64,000 bases of DNA from Sipunculus nudus (lineage: Eukaryota; Annelida; Sipuncula; Golfingiida; Sipunculidae). Of the stretch, positions 22,197 to 32,005 are shown piece by piece. The notes beneath the pieces are model-generated. The model saw nothing but the letters and a program-made list of their open reading frames with translations, made no database searches and was not told where the DNA came from. The stretch is taken from the NCBI GenBank assembly GCA_026874595.1, contig CM049322.1, positions 4,265,900 through 4,329,899 on the forward strand. Direction: 5' to 3'. The stretch's first letter is position 1. The number at the start of each line of letters is the position of its first letter. Both the position numbers and the translations under genes were made by a program.

Positions 22197-22228
22197 CCTC
22201 TCTTTCTCTCTCTCTCTGGCAGTCTAGG

Positions 22229-22273
<45 letters not shown>

Positions 22274-22322
22274 CTTTTTCTCTTTCTTTCTCTATCTTTC
22301 TTTCTCTCTTTCTCTCTCTCTC

Positions 22323-22378
<56 letters not shown>
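22197..22378. repeat. CT-rich microsatellite
   Basis: Almost pure CT with occasional TTTC interruptions. It creates spurious Ser/Leu-rich open frames. Confidence 0.9.
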
Positions 22379-22379
<1 letters not shown>

Positions 22380-22887
22380 AATTGCCTCCATTCCTCCCTC
22401 CATCTCATTCTGTTGACAGGACTATAAACTAGATACATTAGCTATAAATGTTGATGCAATTTAGAAATGTGAATCAACTGAAATATTCACAATCACATGT
22501 ATGTTATACTGTAAATTTATAGTAACATTCAGAAACTTGGATTAAAATTATGTAATGAAAAAAAGGAATAAATGCAAATATTGTTAATTTTTTCTTGGCT
22601 CAGTAGAATGGGGAAAAAAATTATTTGCTTTGTTTCTCCATCTTTCTGTCTGTTTTAAATATTTAATGTTCATGAATAAACTTTTTTATAAGCACTGTTG
22701 AATTAAAATTCATATCCTGTATGTATATGCAAGGGTGTTGTAACTCTCACCATCCCCTTCTTCATCCCACTGAGGCTTTGCTCCTTGGCACTGTGAACAA
22801 TAGTTTTATGGCTATAGCATAAAATTTAATAATTAAAGAAAATATCTACAGAGAGACAGAGGCATTGTAACTCTGATCATAACACAA

Positions 22888-22906
22888 CCCCCCCCCCCCC
22901 CCCCCC
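22888..22906. repeat. Poly-C run
   Basis: Nineteen consecutive C residues within the 4-kb repeat. The exact length is likely to be unreliable in an assembly. Confidence 0.85.
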
Positions 22907-23746
22907 ATCAAGTCATTGCACCTGTGGAATGGGGATGTTATGACAACTGTATACATATCATAAAATTGATAAAAAAGGTTTACCAAATAAATTGGATCTC
23001 ATCAGACAAATGTGTAAACTGTTGAACTGTCAACAGCTTATCAAAAAGGTAACCAGTGGAAAGGCATGGTCAGGTCTCAAATATTATTTGCAACATTTTC
23101 TTCAATCATATAAACCAACCATGGCAGAGATTACCTCTTCCTCTCAAACATTATCTACATTTCATCATATTTTTAAGATTTTAACCTTCCAGGTGGTTCA
23201 GTACTTTTGACCATTTGTCCATAGGTACCTATGTACATGCCAGAAATTATGTCAATATTGTGTAAAATGAAGACGTGAGGGGCATCAAAATAATGCACCT
23301 TGTCAAGACTGATCTTGTCAAGATATTATGTCATACAGTCACAAATTCATAAATCCCCTCATCAGCATAGTTAATCATAACCTTGTATCTGTCAAATTGA
23401 AAGCTTGCAGTTTTCCATACACTATAGATCCTTCAACAAATAGCCTTATCATCATTATATCACTGCTTAGCATACTGTCATTGCATTCATATTTGCTCAA
23501 ATAAATTGCTTTTTTCGACCCCTCCCAAATAAATAAAAAATAAACCACTATATTTTACTCCATATTAATCCATCAATCAGGTTATTTCATATATCATTTA
23601 CTCACATATTACATTATATTCCTTTATAAAAGCCCAACATGTACATGATATTCTAAGCTTTATCTACTCAATATAGTATCACAACGGTGATACATTTATA
23701 GTCCAATCATTATCAGCTGAGCGCCGTGACCCATGGGTCCCTTGTT

Positions 23747-25332
23747 TTATACATTTTACCAATATATACAGCAAGCAGTTCCTCAAATTCCACTGTAAAC
23801 GCTTAACCCTGGGATTTTAGGAAAAAGACTTAGAAGCCAAGGGTTTTACTTAGAAGCCAAGGGTTGAACTCCAGATTGTAAACTTTCTTAACAACGTCCA
23901 CCTAACCATACTGATTCCGACAAGAACACTTTCCGCAGCTTCACACAATATATGCTCTGAAATGCATCTTGTGCAATCCACAACTGGCAGCAAATCCATT
24001 TTTTCAGGAACATGCAGCATTAGGCCGCAAGAGCCGGTATACCGTACCGCTGCATGGGAAATGTATTTTCTGGGGGCACACAAGTTGTTGTGGATTTCAA
24101 TATCTGGGGATAGTATTTCATATTTTTATCTGCCTGGATGAAAGGGTATACCGGGTTAATGATACCCATTAGCTCTACACCTTACCATCCATCAAACTTT
24201 ATATACTTTGTGTGTATAACAAAGGATGAAAGACAAATACAAACACCAAGGCTTATATCAGAGCTGCACTTTTGGAAATACAAGAGATGACACTACATTT
24301 AAATGAGCAAGTCAAATCTTGTGTACACTGTGTATGCCAAGCCAGTGCTAACCGTCAGATGGTGATATCAATTCTTAACTAGGTGTATGCTACAGAGGGC
24401 AGTGTTCACTTACGGCCTTGTGATTTCTTGGACAAACATTTAGCTAGGGCAATAACAAGAGTAATTAGCCTATTGTTAGAGAACCCACTTTGGCCCTGAT
24501 CAATAGTGTGAACACAAAGCGTGGAACAACGTTATCGCCTTCTCATTAAAATACCCTTCAAAGACCCTAAAATGCGTTTTTTTTGGCAGGTAAAATAGCA
24601 TATATATATCAACTAGAACCAGCCACACCCGTCTCCTAAATGCTTCAGTATATTATAAATCTTTTAAAGAGTAACAGCTAGAAAGAACCTGCATGTATAA
24701 CATAGGTACAGACCAGGCTTGTTCCAGGGAAAACAAGTCACGTGTGAGACGCTCTGCTGAATTCAAGTCATGCTGCCCTGGCCGCCGCCATGTTGCAGCC
24801 ATCATCACAGACGTGGAGCAGTTCCTCATCCGACCAAACCCTTACATCATAAACTCAAATCATATGGTTGGAAATCTCTTATTTATGTCATCTGGTCGTT
24901 AAACTCAGAGATTTAGTTAAACTTGAATATATGTACAGGAATGTGTATGTATAAAGTGGAAGTAAGATTTATTTTGTTGTTGTATGAGAACATCACAACA
25001 AAACTACTTACTACCTTATAAAGTGCCTCTGCGTCATAATCTCTTAAAACAATTCAGAAAGTTTCTTTGAAGGGAAATTTTTATTTCATTTTACTAGCCT
25101 CAATATACATGTTTACATATAATTAAGATTTATAAACGGAAACTTTATAAAACGTGTTCAATATGTTTAAAATAAAATATATACATTGCATCTTCCACAT
25201 TTGTTTAAATAATGTGCACAAACCAACTTGGACATTTGTATAACTGGTATATTTAATTAACTCTGGCTTTCAATTAGGCGATTGTTTGTGAGGTATTTAC
25301 CAAACATACCACTTTCTTTTGAGAACAGGGCT
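23747..25332. other. No gene seen
   Basis: A short duplication of ACTTAGAAGCCAAGGGTT occurs at 23828-23866. A locally GC-rich stretch near 24740-24800 gives a short open frame (24693-24902), but there is no recognisable domain or dependable splice context. Confidence 0.45.
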
Positions 25333-25733
25333 ATGGAGCTGCCCGTACATACCAAGTCTTTGGAGCAGAGATCCGTGGAGCTGCCCGTACATACTAAGTC
25401 TTTCGAGCAGAGAGCCATGAAGCTGCCGGTACATACTAAGTCTTTCGAGCAGAGAGCCATGAAGCTGCCGGTACATACTAAGTCTTTCGAGCAGAGAGCT
25501 ATGGTGCTGCCCGTGCATACTAAGTCTTTGGAGCGGAGAGCCATGAAACTGTCCGTACATAGTAAGTCTTTCGAGCAGAGAGCCATGAAGCTGTCCGTAC
25601 ATAGTAAGTCTTTCAAGCAGAGAACCATGGAGCTGCCCGTGCATACTAAGTCTTTTAAGCAGAGAGCCATGAAGCTGTCCGTACATAGTAAGTGTTTCGA
25701 GCAGAGAGCTATGGTGCTGCCCGTGCATACTAA
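25333..25733 (+). repeat. 42-bp minisatellite with a 14-residue periodic ORF
   Basis: Nine and a half units of exactly 42 bases start at 25333 and repeat to 25711, each with CTGCCCGTACATACTAAG and TCTTTCGAGCAGAGAG or close variants. Because 42 is a multiple of three, a 186-codon plus-strand frame (25282-25842) stays open, reading a MELPVHTKSFEQRA-like 14-residue repeat and then a non-repetitive 35-residue tail. Two minus-strand frames stay open for the same reason. Differences between units change amino acids about as freely as not, so coding is not favoured. Confidence 0.85.
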
Positions 25734-25862
25734 AGGGCCAGATCCACTGAGATTTGCTGCGGCTGGCCGATATTTACTCGGGAAATATCCGCGTGAAAAT
25801 CTCGACCGAGTCCGAGATCTCCTGAAAATCCTGATCCACTGAGCCGGCTGGCCAGCCGGGTG
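25734..25862. other. GC-rich block with a perfect 16-base palindrome
   Basis: Directly after the minisatellite, GATCCACTGAG occurs twice (25741 and 25832), and the perfect palindrome CCGGCTGGCCAGCCGG spans about 25844-25859. In frame with the minisatellite ORF it reads as a plausible amphipathic tail (AGRYLLGKYPRENLDRVRD). I cannot assign a function. Confidence 0.45.
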
Positions 25863-26159
25863 TTTTTATTTTAACTCACTGTATCCTTATACGAGACTGC
25901 TAACATGCCGCACGGCTTGTAGCACATTTAAATTTCAGCGCAAAGAAATCACAGGACTTGTAATCTAATTAACAAGCGATATGGCGGAAGAATAACTTAA
26001 TTCAGTTTGTTGTCTGTGCCACCGCCGCTGTGGCAGTCCTAGTGGAGTTGCCGCCTATATGTGCTCTATAGCGAACCTATGGATCGTGTATAGTACAAGG
26101 TTGTGTGAAGGATTTGTGATGGTAGGGGTCACTTATACTTTTGAGTTGGGTTGTCCTCG

Positions 26160-27430
26160 CGATGACCTTGGAAAACTTTTTAATATGCAAATTAGGACCG
26201 CCATTGACAACAATTCGATTTTTCTATCTCAATAACTTACCATGATAATTGGTCAAATATTGTCTATACCTTGGTTTCTTGGTCATCAATTAAAATAAAA
26301 CCATAATAACAACGGTTTAGTGATTTTCTTAATTAAATATCCAACTTTGCGCCGCCCTTTATGGAAATTCTACCTTGCTAAATATCTCAAACCTAACCAA
26401 GATAACTGGCCAAATATTGTCTAGACCTACGTTTTCATGGTCAAAGAGCCAGATAAAATCACATTAACAACGGTTGAGTTGGTATTTTAAATTTTAATGT
26501 GCTATTTAGGGCTGCCATCTTATACTTATAAAAAATAATTCGGTCCACATTTGTTCGCAATGTTCTCTGAAATCACGCTGCGTATGACACCGTGACATAC
26601 CTCATTTTAAAGGTTATTGTCCCCGCAGTGACATAGGCGAAAAGAGAATAAATAATTTTTAAGGTACACAACATTTTGGGGGATTTTATCTCTTTTTCTT
26701 AATTGCACGGAGGTTAGACCGAGCGTAGCCGAACTGCCTTCGGCAATGATCGGAGTGCGTGCATCGTGGTCACTCAAAGGACTCATTAAGGACTATTGTT
26801 CAAATGAATAACGTTGCTTTCAGTGAGGGATTTGAGCATGTCTTGCATTTCATTGGACCCATGCTGTCACCAACGTGCGTGGTCAGTAAAAGTGAAAAAC
26901 ACATGTTTCTCGCTTTATGAAATGAATGGTTCAACGCATGAGGAATAATGACAAAACCTAATTCAAGTTCCCAGTTTCACGAACAGGCGTGGGGTGGGGT
27001 AGGAGCGGGGGTTTCAGGCCTCAAAATTGGTCTGATACGATGAAAAAAAAAGGTTGCGGAGGATGAAAATGGGATACGGAGTCCCATAGGGTCCGCTTCC
27101 GCTACTGGCGAGGTATGCATATTTCTGTTTCTTTCTTCAGGAACAGTTTCCTTGCAACATACATTTAATTAATCTTTCATGTGTTCCTCATAGCAGCCTC
27201 ATAAGTCAAGGCTTCAAAGGAACCCATGTTAGCAAAAGTTTAGTCCGTGTTTACAAATTTAACATGCAAATTAGGGTCCCCATTGATTAAACCTTCTTTC
27301 TTCAATACTTCAGCTGGAAACCATGGTAACTGATCCTACATATCCTAGGTTTTCATGCCCAAAATTGTTAAAAGACCATCGGATAAAAAAAAATCCAGAT
27401 ATTGTTGATCCCGCATTATCAAAAAATCAT
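26160..27430. repeat. Degenerate ~165-bp repeat units
   Basis: Related phrases recur: ATGCAAATTAGGACCGCCAT near 26185, CTTTATGGAAATTCTACC near 26358 and ATGCAAATTAGGGTCCCCAT near 27263. Each is followed by a TGGTCAAATATTGTCTA or TGATCCTACATATCCTA phrase and a TTTCATGG/TTTCTTGG phrase. Units are about 165 bases apart in the first pair and strongly diverged. Probably an old repetitive element. The GC-rich phrase CCGAACTGCCTTCGGCAATG (26729) lies between units. Confidence 0.45.
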
Positions 27431-27992
27431 ATTATTTAGTTACACATTATATCAAAACTTAAGATATATACATAAGATTTTAAGTGAAATTTAGTTTTTT
27501 AATATACAAATGCAGGCTGTCCCTAAAGAAAGAGCATTTCTATAATATATCAGTTAGAAACATTAATCATGTGAATTGGATAGGGCGAAGCCCAGTGGCA
27601 GGAGCATATGTTTTTCGGTCCGAAGGTTCATTATTCAGCCTCCATTACTGCCTCGAAGCCTACGCTCTGATATCTTCAAGACAGATTATGACCGTGTCAT
27701 TCAAATGTAGTCTTAAATTGGTTAAAATAACAAATTTAAATGTCTTTCTATCATGTCTTTCTCTTTCAGTGCAAAGTTCCCTCTTCATTCCGCAATAAAT
27801 CATAAGAAACATAATATATTCGACCAGTAGGCCCTCCTGGTCACAGATTTTGTCCAGCTAACAAACAAAAAATTATATCCTTCAATGCAATTTATGTTAA
27901 TCATCATGGAAAGGTGTCAGTGTAAATTCAAAAAAAACAATTTTGTTTGAAAAATAAGTTGATATAATTTAAACTTCCAAAAGATCACGTTT
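27431..27992. other. No gene seen
   Basis: AT-rich sequence up to the retrotransposon insertion. A 104-codon plus frame (27484-27798) has no recognisable motif. Confidence 0.45.
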
Positions 27993-27996
27993 GTAT

Positions 27997-28723
27997 TGTT
28001 ACGGTCCCTTTTCACACCAAACAACTCAGGCCGAACCGTAACACATATGCTCAGACACGTTCCCTTCAAATGAATACGTAACCAAAATATGGGTGCAAAA
28101 ACAGTGCTATATTCATATACTACAATATTTACATTCGTACACAAATAATATAATAGTCAATACATAACGTAATTTATAACAAAATCTCTGAAGAAAAACT
28201 GAGTCTCTATATAACGAACGGCAACGAAATACTTAACTGAATCCGGTATACGAGAAACTGAAGTCCATCATCAACACATAGTTCGGGCACACACAAAACT
28301 GAAGTCCTGTATTAATCAATGTGGCACCAGAAAACAAAGTCTCTCCTCTTCCGACATAATAAAATTCATAGCGCGGTTCATGGCATTCCGCTTGGGGACC
28401 AAGAGCCCACGGTCACGGTCCCCGGGGAAAACAGTAACGTGGCGTAGCAAAATCAACAGTCCCGCCTCGTACTGCAGGCGAGTTCGTTTTATAGGCTTTC
28501 AACAATGAGTGGAAACCGCAGAAGTTTGTGGTTTTGCTTGAGAGAAACGATAGCGCCGTCAGAACTGCAAAACCAGTACTGAATGGTTCCAGAATAGTTT
28601 TTATGTTTCTCAAAGCGCGTCAGTAGTCACTGATAGCGGGGTGGATCCATAAGCGTGGAAACGGGGGCGGCCACACCACTTCGTGGCGCCATCCTCCGAT
28701 GTCCGGGTGACGTCCATGCAACA
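27997..28723 (-). repeat. 3' LTR of the retrotransposon
   Basis: 727 bases, the downstream LTR of the minus-strand element. On the element strand it begins TGTTGCATGG just after the purine tract and ends CCGTAACA at 27997. The flanking GTAT matches that beyond the 5' LTR. Confidence 0.93.
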
Positions 28724-28734
28724 CCCCCACCCTT
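28724..28734 (-). other. Polypurine tract
   Basis: AAGGGTGGGGG on the element strand directly abuts the 3' LTR. This is where plus-strand DNA synthesis would be primed. It has one T interruption. Confidence 0.75.
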
Positions 28735-28957
28735 AAAAGAAAGAAGGTAAGGAGAGCAAAGCATTAGCACTGTATGACGAGTATATGAAAAGTTTGACAT
28801 CTTAAGCATTAGTTTATCCTTCTCAAAACTAATCAATTATCATCATCACAAATAGTATAATCAGCAATATCTTAATACATGTAATATATGTAATACAACT
28901 CTTCCATAGGACAGACCATATCCGAGGCTATAACAAGAGTCAATCATCAGATCAAAA

Positions 28958-29812
28958 TTAATGACGTCTTGATAACGTATCAGCGATTATGTTATCGGAG
29001 CCCTTGATGTGTTTGATAACTAGGTTAAACTCTGACAGGGTTAGACTCCATCTCATTAATCTCTGATTGTTATTCTTCATCTTATGAAGAAATGTTATGG
29101 GATTATGATCTGTATAAACAGTTATATCATAAGGCGTAGAGCCCAAATATACTTCAAAGTGCTGTAACGCCATCAATAGTGACAGAGTTTCCTTTTCAAT
29201 AGTAGAATAATTCTTTTGAGGAGGTAAAAATTTCTTTGAATAGTAGCAAACCGGATGACTTATGTTAAAGTCATCGTCTTGGATGAACACAGCGCCTACA
29301 CCGCAATCGCTGGCATCCGTCATGAGAGAAAACGGTTTATCAAAGTTTGGAGCCTGTAACACAGGTGCACTTTGTAATATAGCTTTGGCTCTTTCAAAAG
29401 CATTTTGACAGTTTTTATTCCAATGGAATTTTTTGTCCTTTTTCAATAGGTCCGTTAACGGATTTACAACTTCTGCAAAGTTCTGACAAAATTTCCTGTA
29501 ATACCCAGTCATTCCTAAGAATCGCATTAGTTCCTTGCGATAAGTAGGAACTGGAAATTCTACGACAGCAGATACTTTACTGGCAATTGGTTTTACACAA
29601 CCTTGACCTACTTAGTGCCCTAAATATGTTACAGTTGCACGACAAAAATCACTCTTGGCAAGATTAACTGTCACTCCAGCTTTTTTCAGTCTCTCAAAGA
29701 GTTCTACCAAACTTTGTTTATGACCTTCCCATATGTGATTGTATACAACAACATCATCAATATAGCAAGTACGGTTTAAGCCAGATAATACACAATTCAT
29801 TCTCTATCATAT
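28958..29812 (-). pseudogene. pol: Reverse transcriptase C-terminal part and RNase H
   Basis: The frame opens just past the deletion with MNCVLSGLNRTCYIDDVVVY, the YxDD active-site strand of RT. It continues through VNLAKSDFC and TYLGH, then meets an in-frame TAA (29612-29614), and resumes unbroken with the RT thumb (MRFLGMTGYYRKFCQNFAEV) and RNase H. RNase H carries MTDASDCGVGAVF, the Glu-containing STIEKETLSLLMAL, VYTDHNPITFL and a final Asp in GSDNIIADTLSRR. The protein ends at 28958 without a chromodomain. RT cannot be functional because its first catalytic Asp region is deleted. Confidence 0.88.
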
Positions 29813-30587
29813 ACTTGATTTCATTCTTTATGGCTTGTAACTTTTGGGGACCAGCTCTATATGGTGCCTGTTTAATAGAGGAAGCATCTCCTACGTCTAC
29901 ATCATGCTGTAGTACATTAGTTCTACTGGGGACATCAGGAAATAAAGCGTCATAATTTAGCAGGATTTCCTTCAACTCTGATAACTGATCGAAATCCAAA
30001 TGTGACAATTTCTGATCTAAATTATTTAAAATATCAGAGTTGTTCAGTTTTACAGGATGTTCAGTTTTCTTCATGAGAACATCCTCGGCATTCTTTTCAG
30101 TTTCTTTAATCAGTACCAAATTTGTTTGGGGAGGACTAGATTGACATGTTTCTGCTGATCTGTCATGATATTCTTTCAACATATTTATATGACAAAGTTG
30201 TTGCGACTTTCTACGATCAGGAGTATCAATCACATAATTCAAATCTGATTTCTTCTCAACAACTTTGTATGGTCCAGAGTATTTTGCTTGCAGGGGATGT
30301 CCTGGAATTGGGAATAATACCAGAACTTTATCACCAGGTTTAAATTCTCTTTTTGTCGTCTTTTTGTCATACCATACTTTCATTTTGTTTTGGGCTTTCT
30401 TTAAATGTTCTTGGGCGATTTCATTTGCCCTACTTAATTTCTCCTTGAATTCCTGAACATATTTTAACAAGCTACTTTGAGAACTGTTTTCCATCCAAGT
30501 GTCTTTTAACACCGCCAGGGGGCCTCTTACACAGTGCCCATACACTAATTCAAAAGGGCTAAACCCTAAGCTTTCTTGCACTGCTTC
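29757..30587 (-). pseudogene. pol: Integrase C-terminus (GPY module) fused to the start of reverse transcriptase
   Basis: In frame with the integrase core after the TAA, the reading begins EAVQESLGFSPFELVYGH. It passes through a helical region (AQNKMKVWYDKK) to KPGDKVLVLFP and AKYSGPYKVV, the GPY/F module of Ty3/gypsy integrases. A linker of about 70 residues follows, then sequence typical of the beginning of gypsy RT (LLNYDALFPDVPSRTNVLQH, then QAPYRAGPQKLQAI and EIKYMIENEL). This places integrase directly upstream of RT in one frame. After ENEL the sequence jumps to a late part of RT in another frame, so the RT fingers and most of the palm are deleted. Confidence 0.85.
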
Positions 30588-31376
30588 TTAGGCTGCAAAT
30601 ATCAAAAAGGGTAAACCCTCATCCCACTGGTTCCCAGTGTCAAGACAATAAGCTCTAATCATGTTTTTAAGAGTTTGGTGAAATCGCTCTAGAGCACCTT
30701 GACTCTCAAGATGGTAGGCACTGGATTTGTAGTGTTTTATGCCTAGCTCTGCCATAACCTGGGCAAATATATTTGACATGAAATTTGAACCTTGATCCGT
30801 TTGTATTGTTCTTGGTAAGCCAAAAGTAGTAAAAAATTTAACCAGAGCTTCAACAATTTTCTTTGCAGATATAGTTCTAAGAGGAATAGCTTCTGGAAAT
30901 CTAGTTGCAGTACACATGATTGTTAGAAAATATTCATTGCCATGTTTAGTTTTTCTTAGCGGTCCTACACAGTCAAGTATTATTGATTCAAACGCATCAT
31001 GTGTTGTTGGTATGGGCGAGAGTGGCGCAGGACTAATTTGGTGGGTTGGTTTTCCAATCATTTGACACACATGACAAGTTTTACAGTATTTCGCCACGTC
31101 TCGTTTTAACTTGGGCCAATAGAAGTGTTGGAGAATTTTGTGTTTGGTTTTCCGGACACCCAAATGTCCTGCCATAGGATGATCATGTGCAAGTTTTAAG
31201 ATTTCTGGGCGATACTCGGGGGGAACTACAATTTGATATAGAGTTTTCCACGTTTCGTCCGCTGGTATGGTGGGAGGTCTATATTTTCTGACTAGTACAT
31301 CATTCTGTAAGGTGAAACAAGTTGGAACTTTATCTGCTTCCTCTTTAGTCAAGGCATTTTCTCTTAAGGAAGGCAA
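30588..31376 (-). pseudogene. pol: Retrotransposon integrase (zinc-binding and catalytic core)
   Basis: The open segment holds the H-H-C-C zinc module (HPMAGHLGVRKTKHK, then YWPKLKRDVAKYCKTCHVCQ) at about residues 64-105. The RNase H-fold core follows, with catalytic Asp near 135 (LDCVGPL), Asp near 194 (IQTDQGSN) and Glu near 230 (SQGALERFHQ). The second Asp and the Glu are separated by 35 residues, the DD35E signature. Its role is inserting the element DNA into the genome. The frame is interrupted by a TAA at 30588-30590 where relatives normally have an amino acid, and it then continues in the same frame. All catalytic residues are intact. Confidence 0.9.
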
Positions 31377-31920
31377 TATCAGGATTTTTCTTTTGCATTT
31401 CTATCAAATCATCACTTTTCATGCTAACTTCTACATTCTTTACACTCCTATCCTTCTTTAACTGTTCATGCCCATTTTGATCAGGCGATTTCACGCCGTT
31501 TGTACTCCTTTGGAGATTTCTATTCAGGGTCTGTCTGCCCTGTACTACATTTGTAGTCGAGTCCTTTGGACTGGGTGTGCCACTTGGGTCACATGCGGGC
31601 GATTTAATATTTACTCGCGTAACGGGCTTTAAGCCCCTGACGTCATCGTTAGAATGCGCCATAAAGGTTTGCGAGAGGTCAAGTACAGAACTCTCTGGTT
31701 TCAGACTTGCCTTTTTACTCATCGCTCGAGTCACTACACAGCCTGGAAATACGCCCGGAAACTCCTGCTGGAGCAGGTCTGTGTCCCTATCAGTGCTCGG
31801 CAATTTTGTCATTCTGGGATCAATTTTCACTCTGTCACCAGCTAAATCGTTCCCTAGGAGGAGCGAAACGCCCTCTACTGGCAACTTTGAACAAACTCCT
31901 ACAGTTACAAATTCAGAGAC
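31345..31920 (-). pseudogene. pol: Retrotransposon protease remainder and protease-integrase linker
   Basis: After the frameshift near 32010, protease sequence continues in a new frame (SVLVQGVNSEFLEVPLHR, then an in-frame TAA at 31921-31923, then PVEGVSLLLGNDLAGDRV). The last phrase is the hydrophobic strand that closes retropepsins of this type. A hydrophilic linker of about 130 residues follows. A second one-base frameshift near 31360 moves the reading into the integrase frame. Both breaks would stop a normal Gag-Pol product. Confidence 0.75.
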
Positions 31921-32005
31921 TTAATCAGATTCTAGTTTCACTCTGTGTAATGGAACTTCTAAAAATTCCGAATTAACGCCCTGGACTAGAACTGAACACC
32001 CCGCG

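Larger units (their letters stand above)
19714..23746 (+). mobile_element. 4-kb hairpin-ended non-coding repeat
   Basis: The left end is an imperfect hairpin, AGCTCAGCTGACT against AGTCATCTGAGCT, followed by ATAGTCGTGGTCCATTGTCC and a GTCC microsatellite. The right end is TCAGCTGAGCGCC, then GTGACCCATGGGTCCCTTGTT. Related ends occur at 15540-15612 and 3031-3067, which defines a family. The interior holds repeated units: GTACATGCCAGAAATTA-type phrases near 20080, 20720 and 23230, ACATAATG(G/C)ACTTTGT near 20135 and 20775, and CCTGTAA(C/G) boxes. There is no coding sequence beyond chance frames. The superfamily is unknown; this is not a canonical Helitron because no CTRR end was seen. Confidence 0.6.

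Noticed and set aside
22076-22427. Plus-strand open frames of 91-101 codons
   Set aside because: They consist of Ser/Leu runs created by the CT microsatellite and have no protein character.
25257-25728. Two long minus-strand frames over the 42-bp minisatellite
   Set aside because: They are open only because the period is a multiple of three; they mirror the plus-strand repeat and have no independent support.
26706-26765. Possible tRNA-like or structured RNA around CCGAACTGCCTTCGGCAATG
   Set aside because: A small hairpin is present, but there is no cloverleaf or A/B box arrangement that I could fit.
27917-28613. Minus-strand frames inside the 3' LTR, repeated at 33572-34227
   Set aside because: The identical frames in both LTRs show that they are part of the LTR sequence, not genes.
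29757-31924. Plus-strand frames across the retrotransposon (for example 31577-31924 and 30146-30343)
   Set aside because: They are shadows of the minus-strand pol frames, and their translations resemble nothing.
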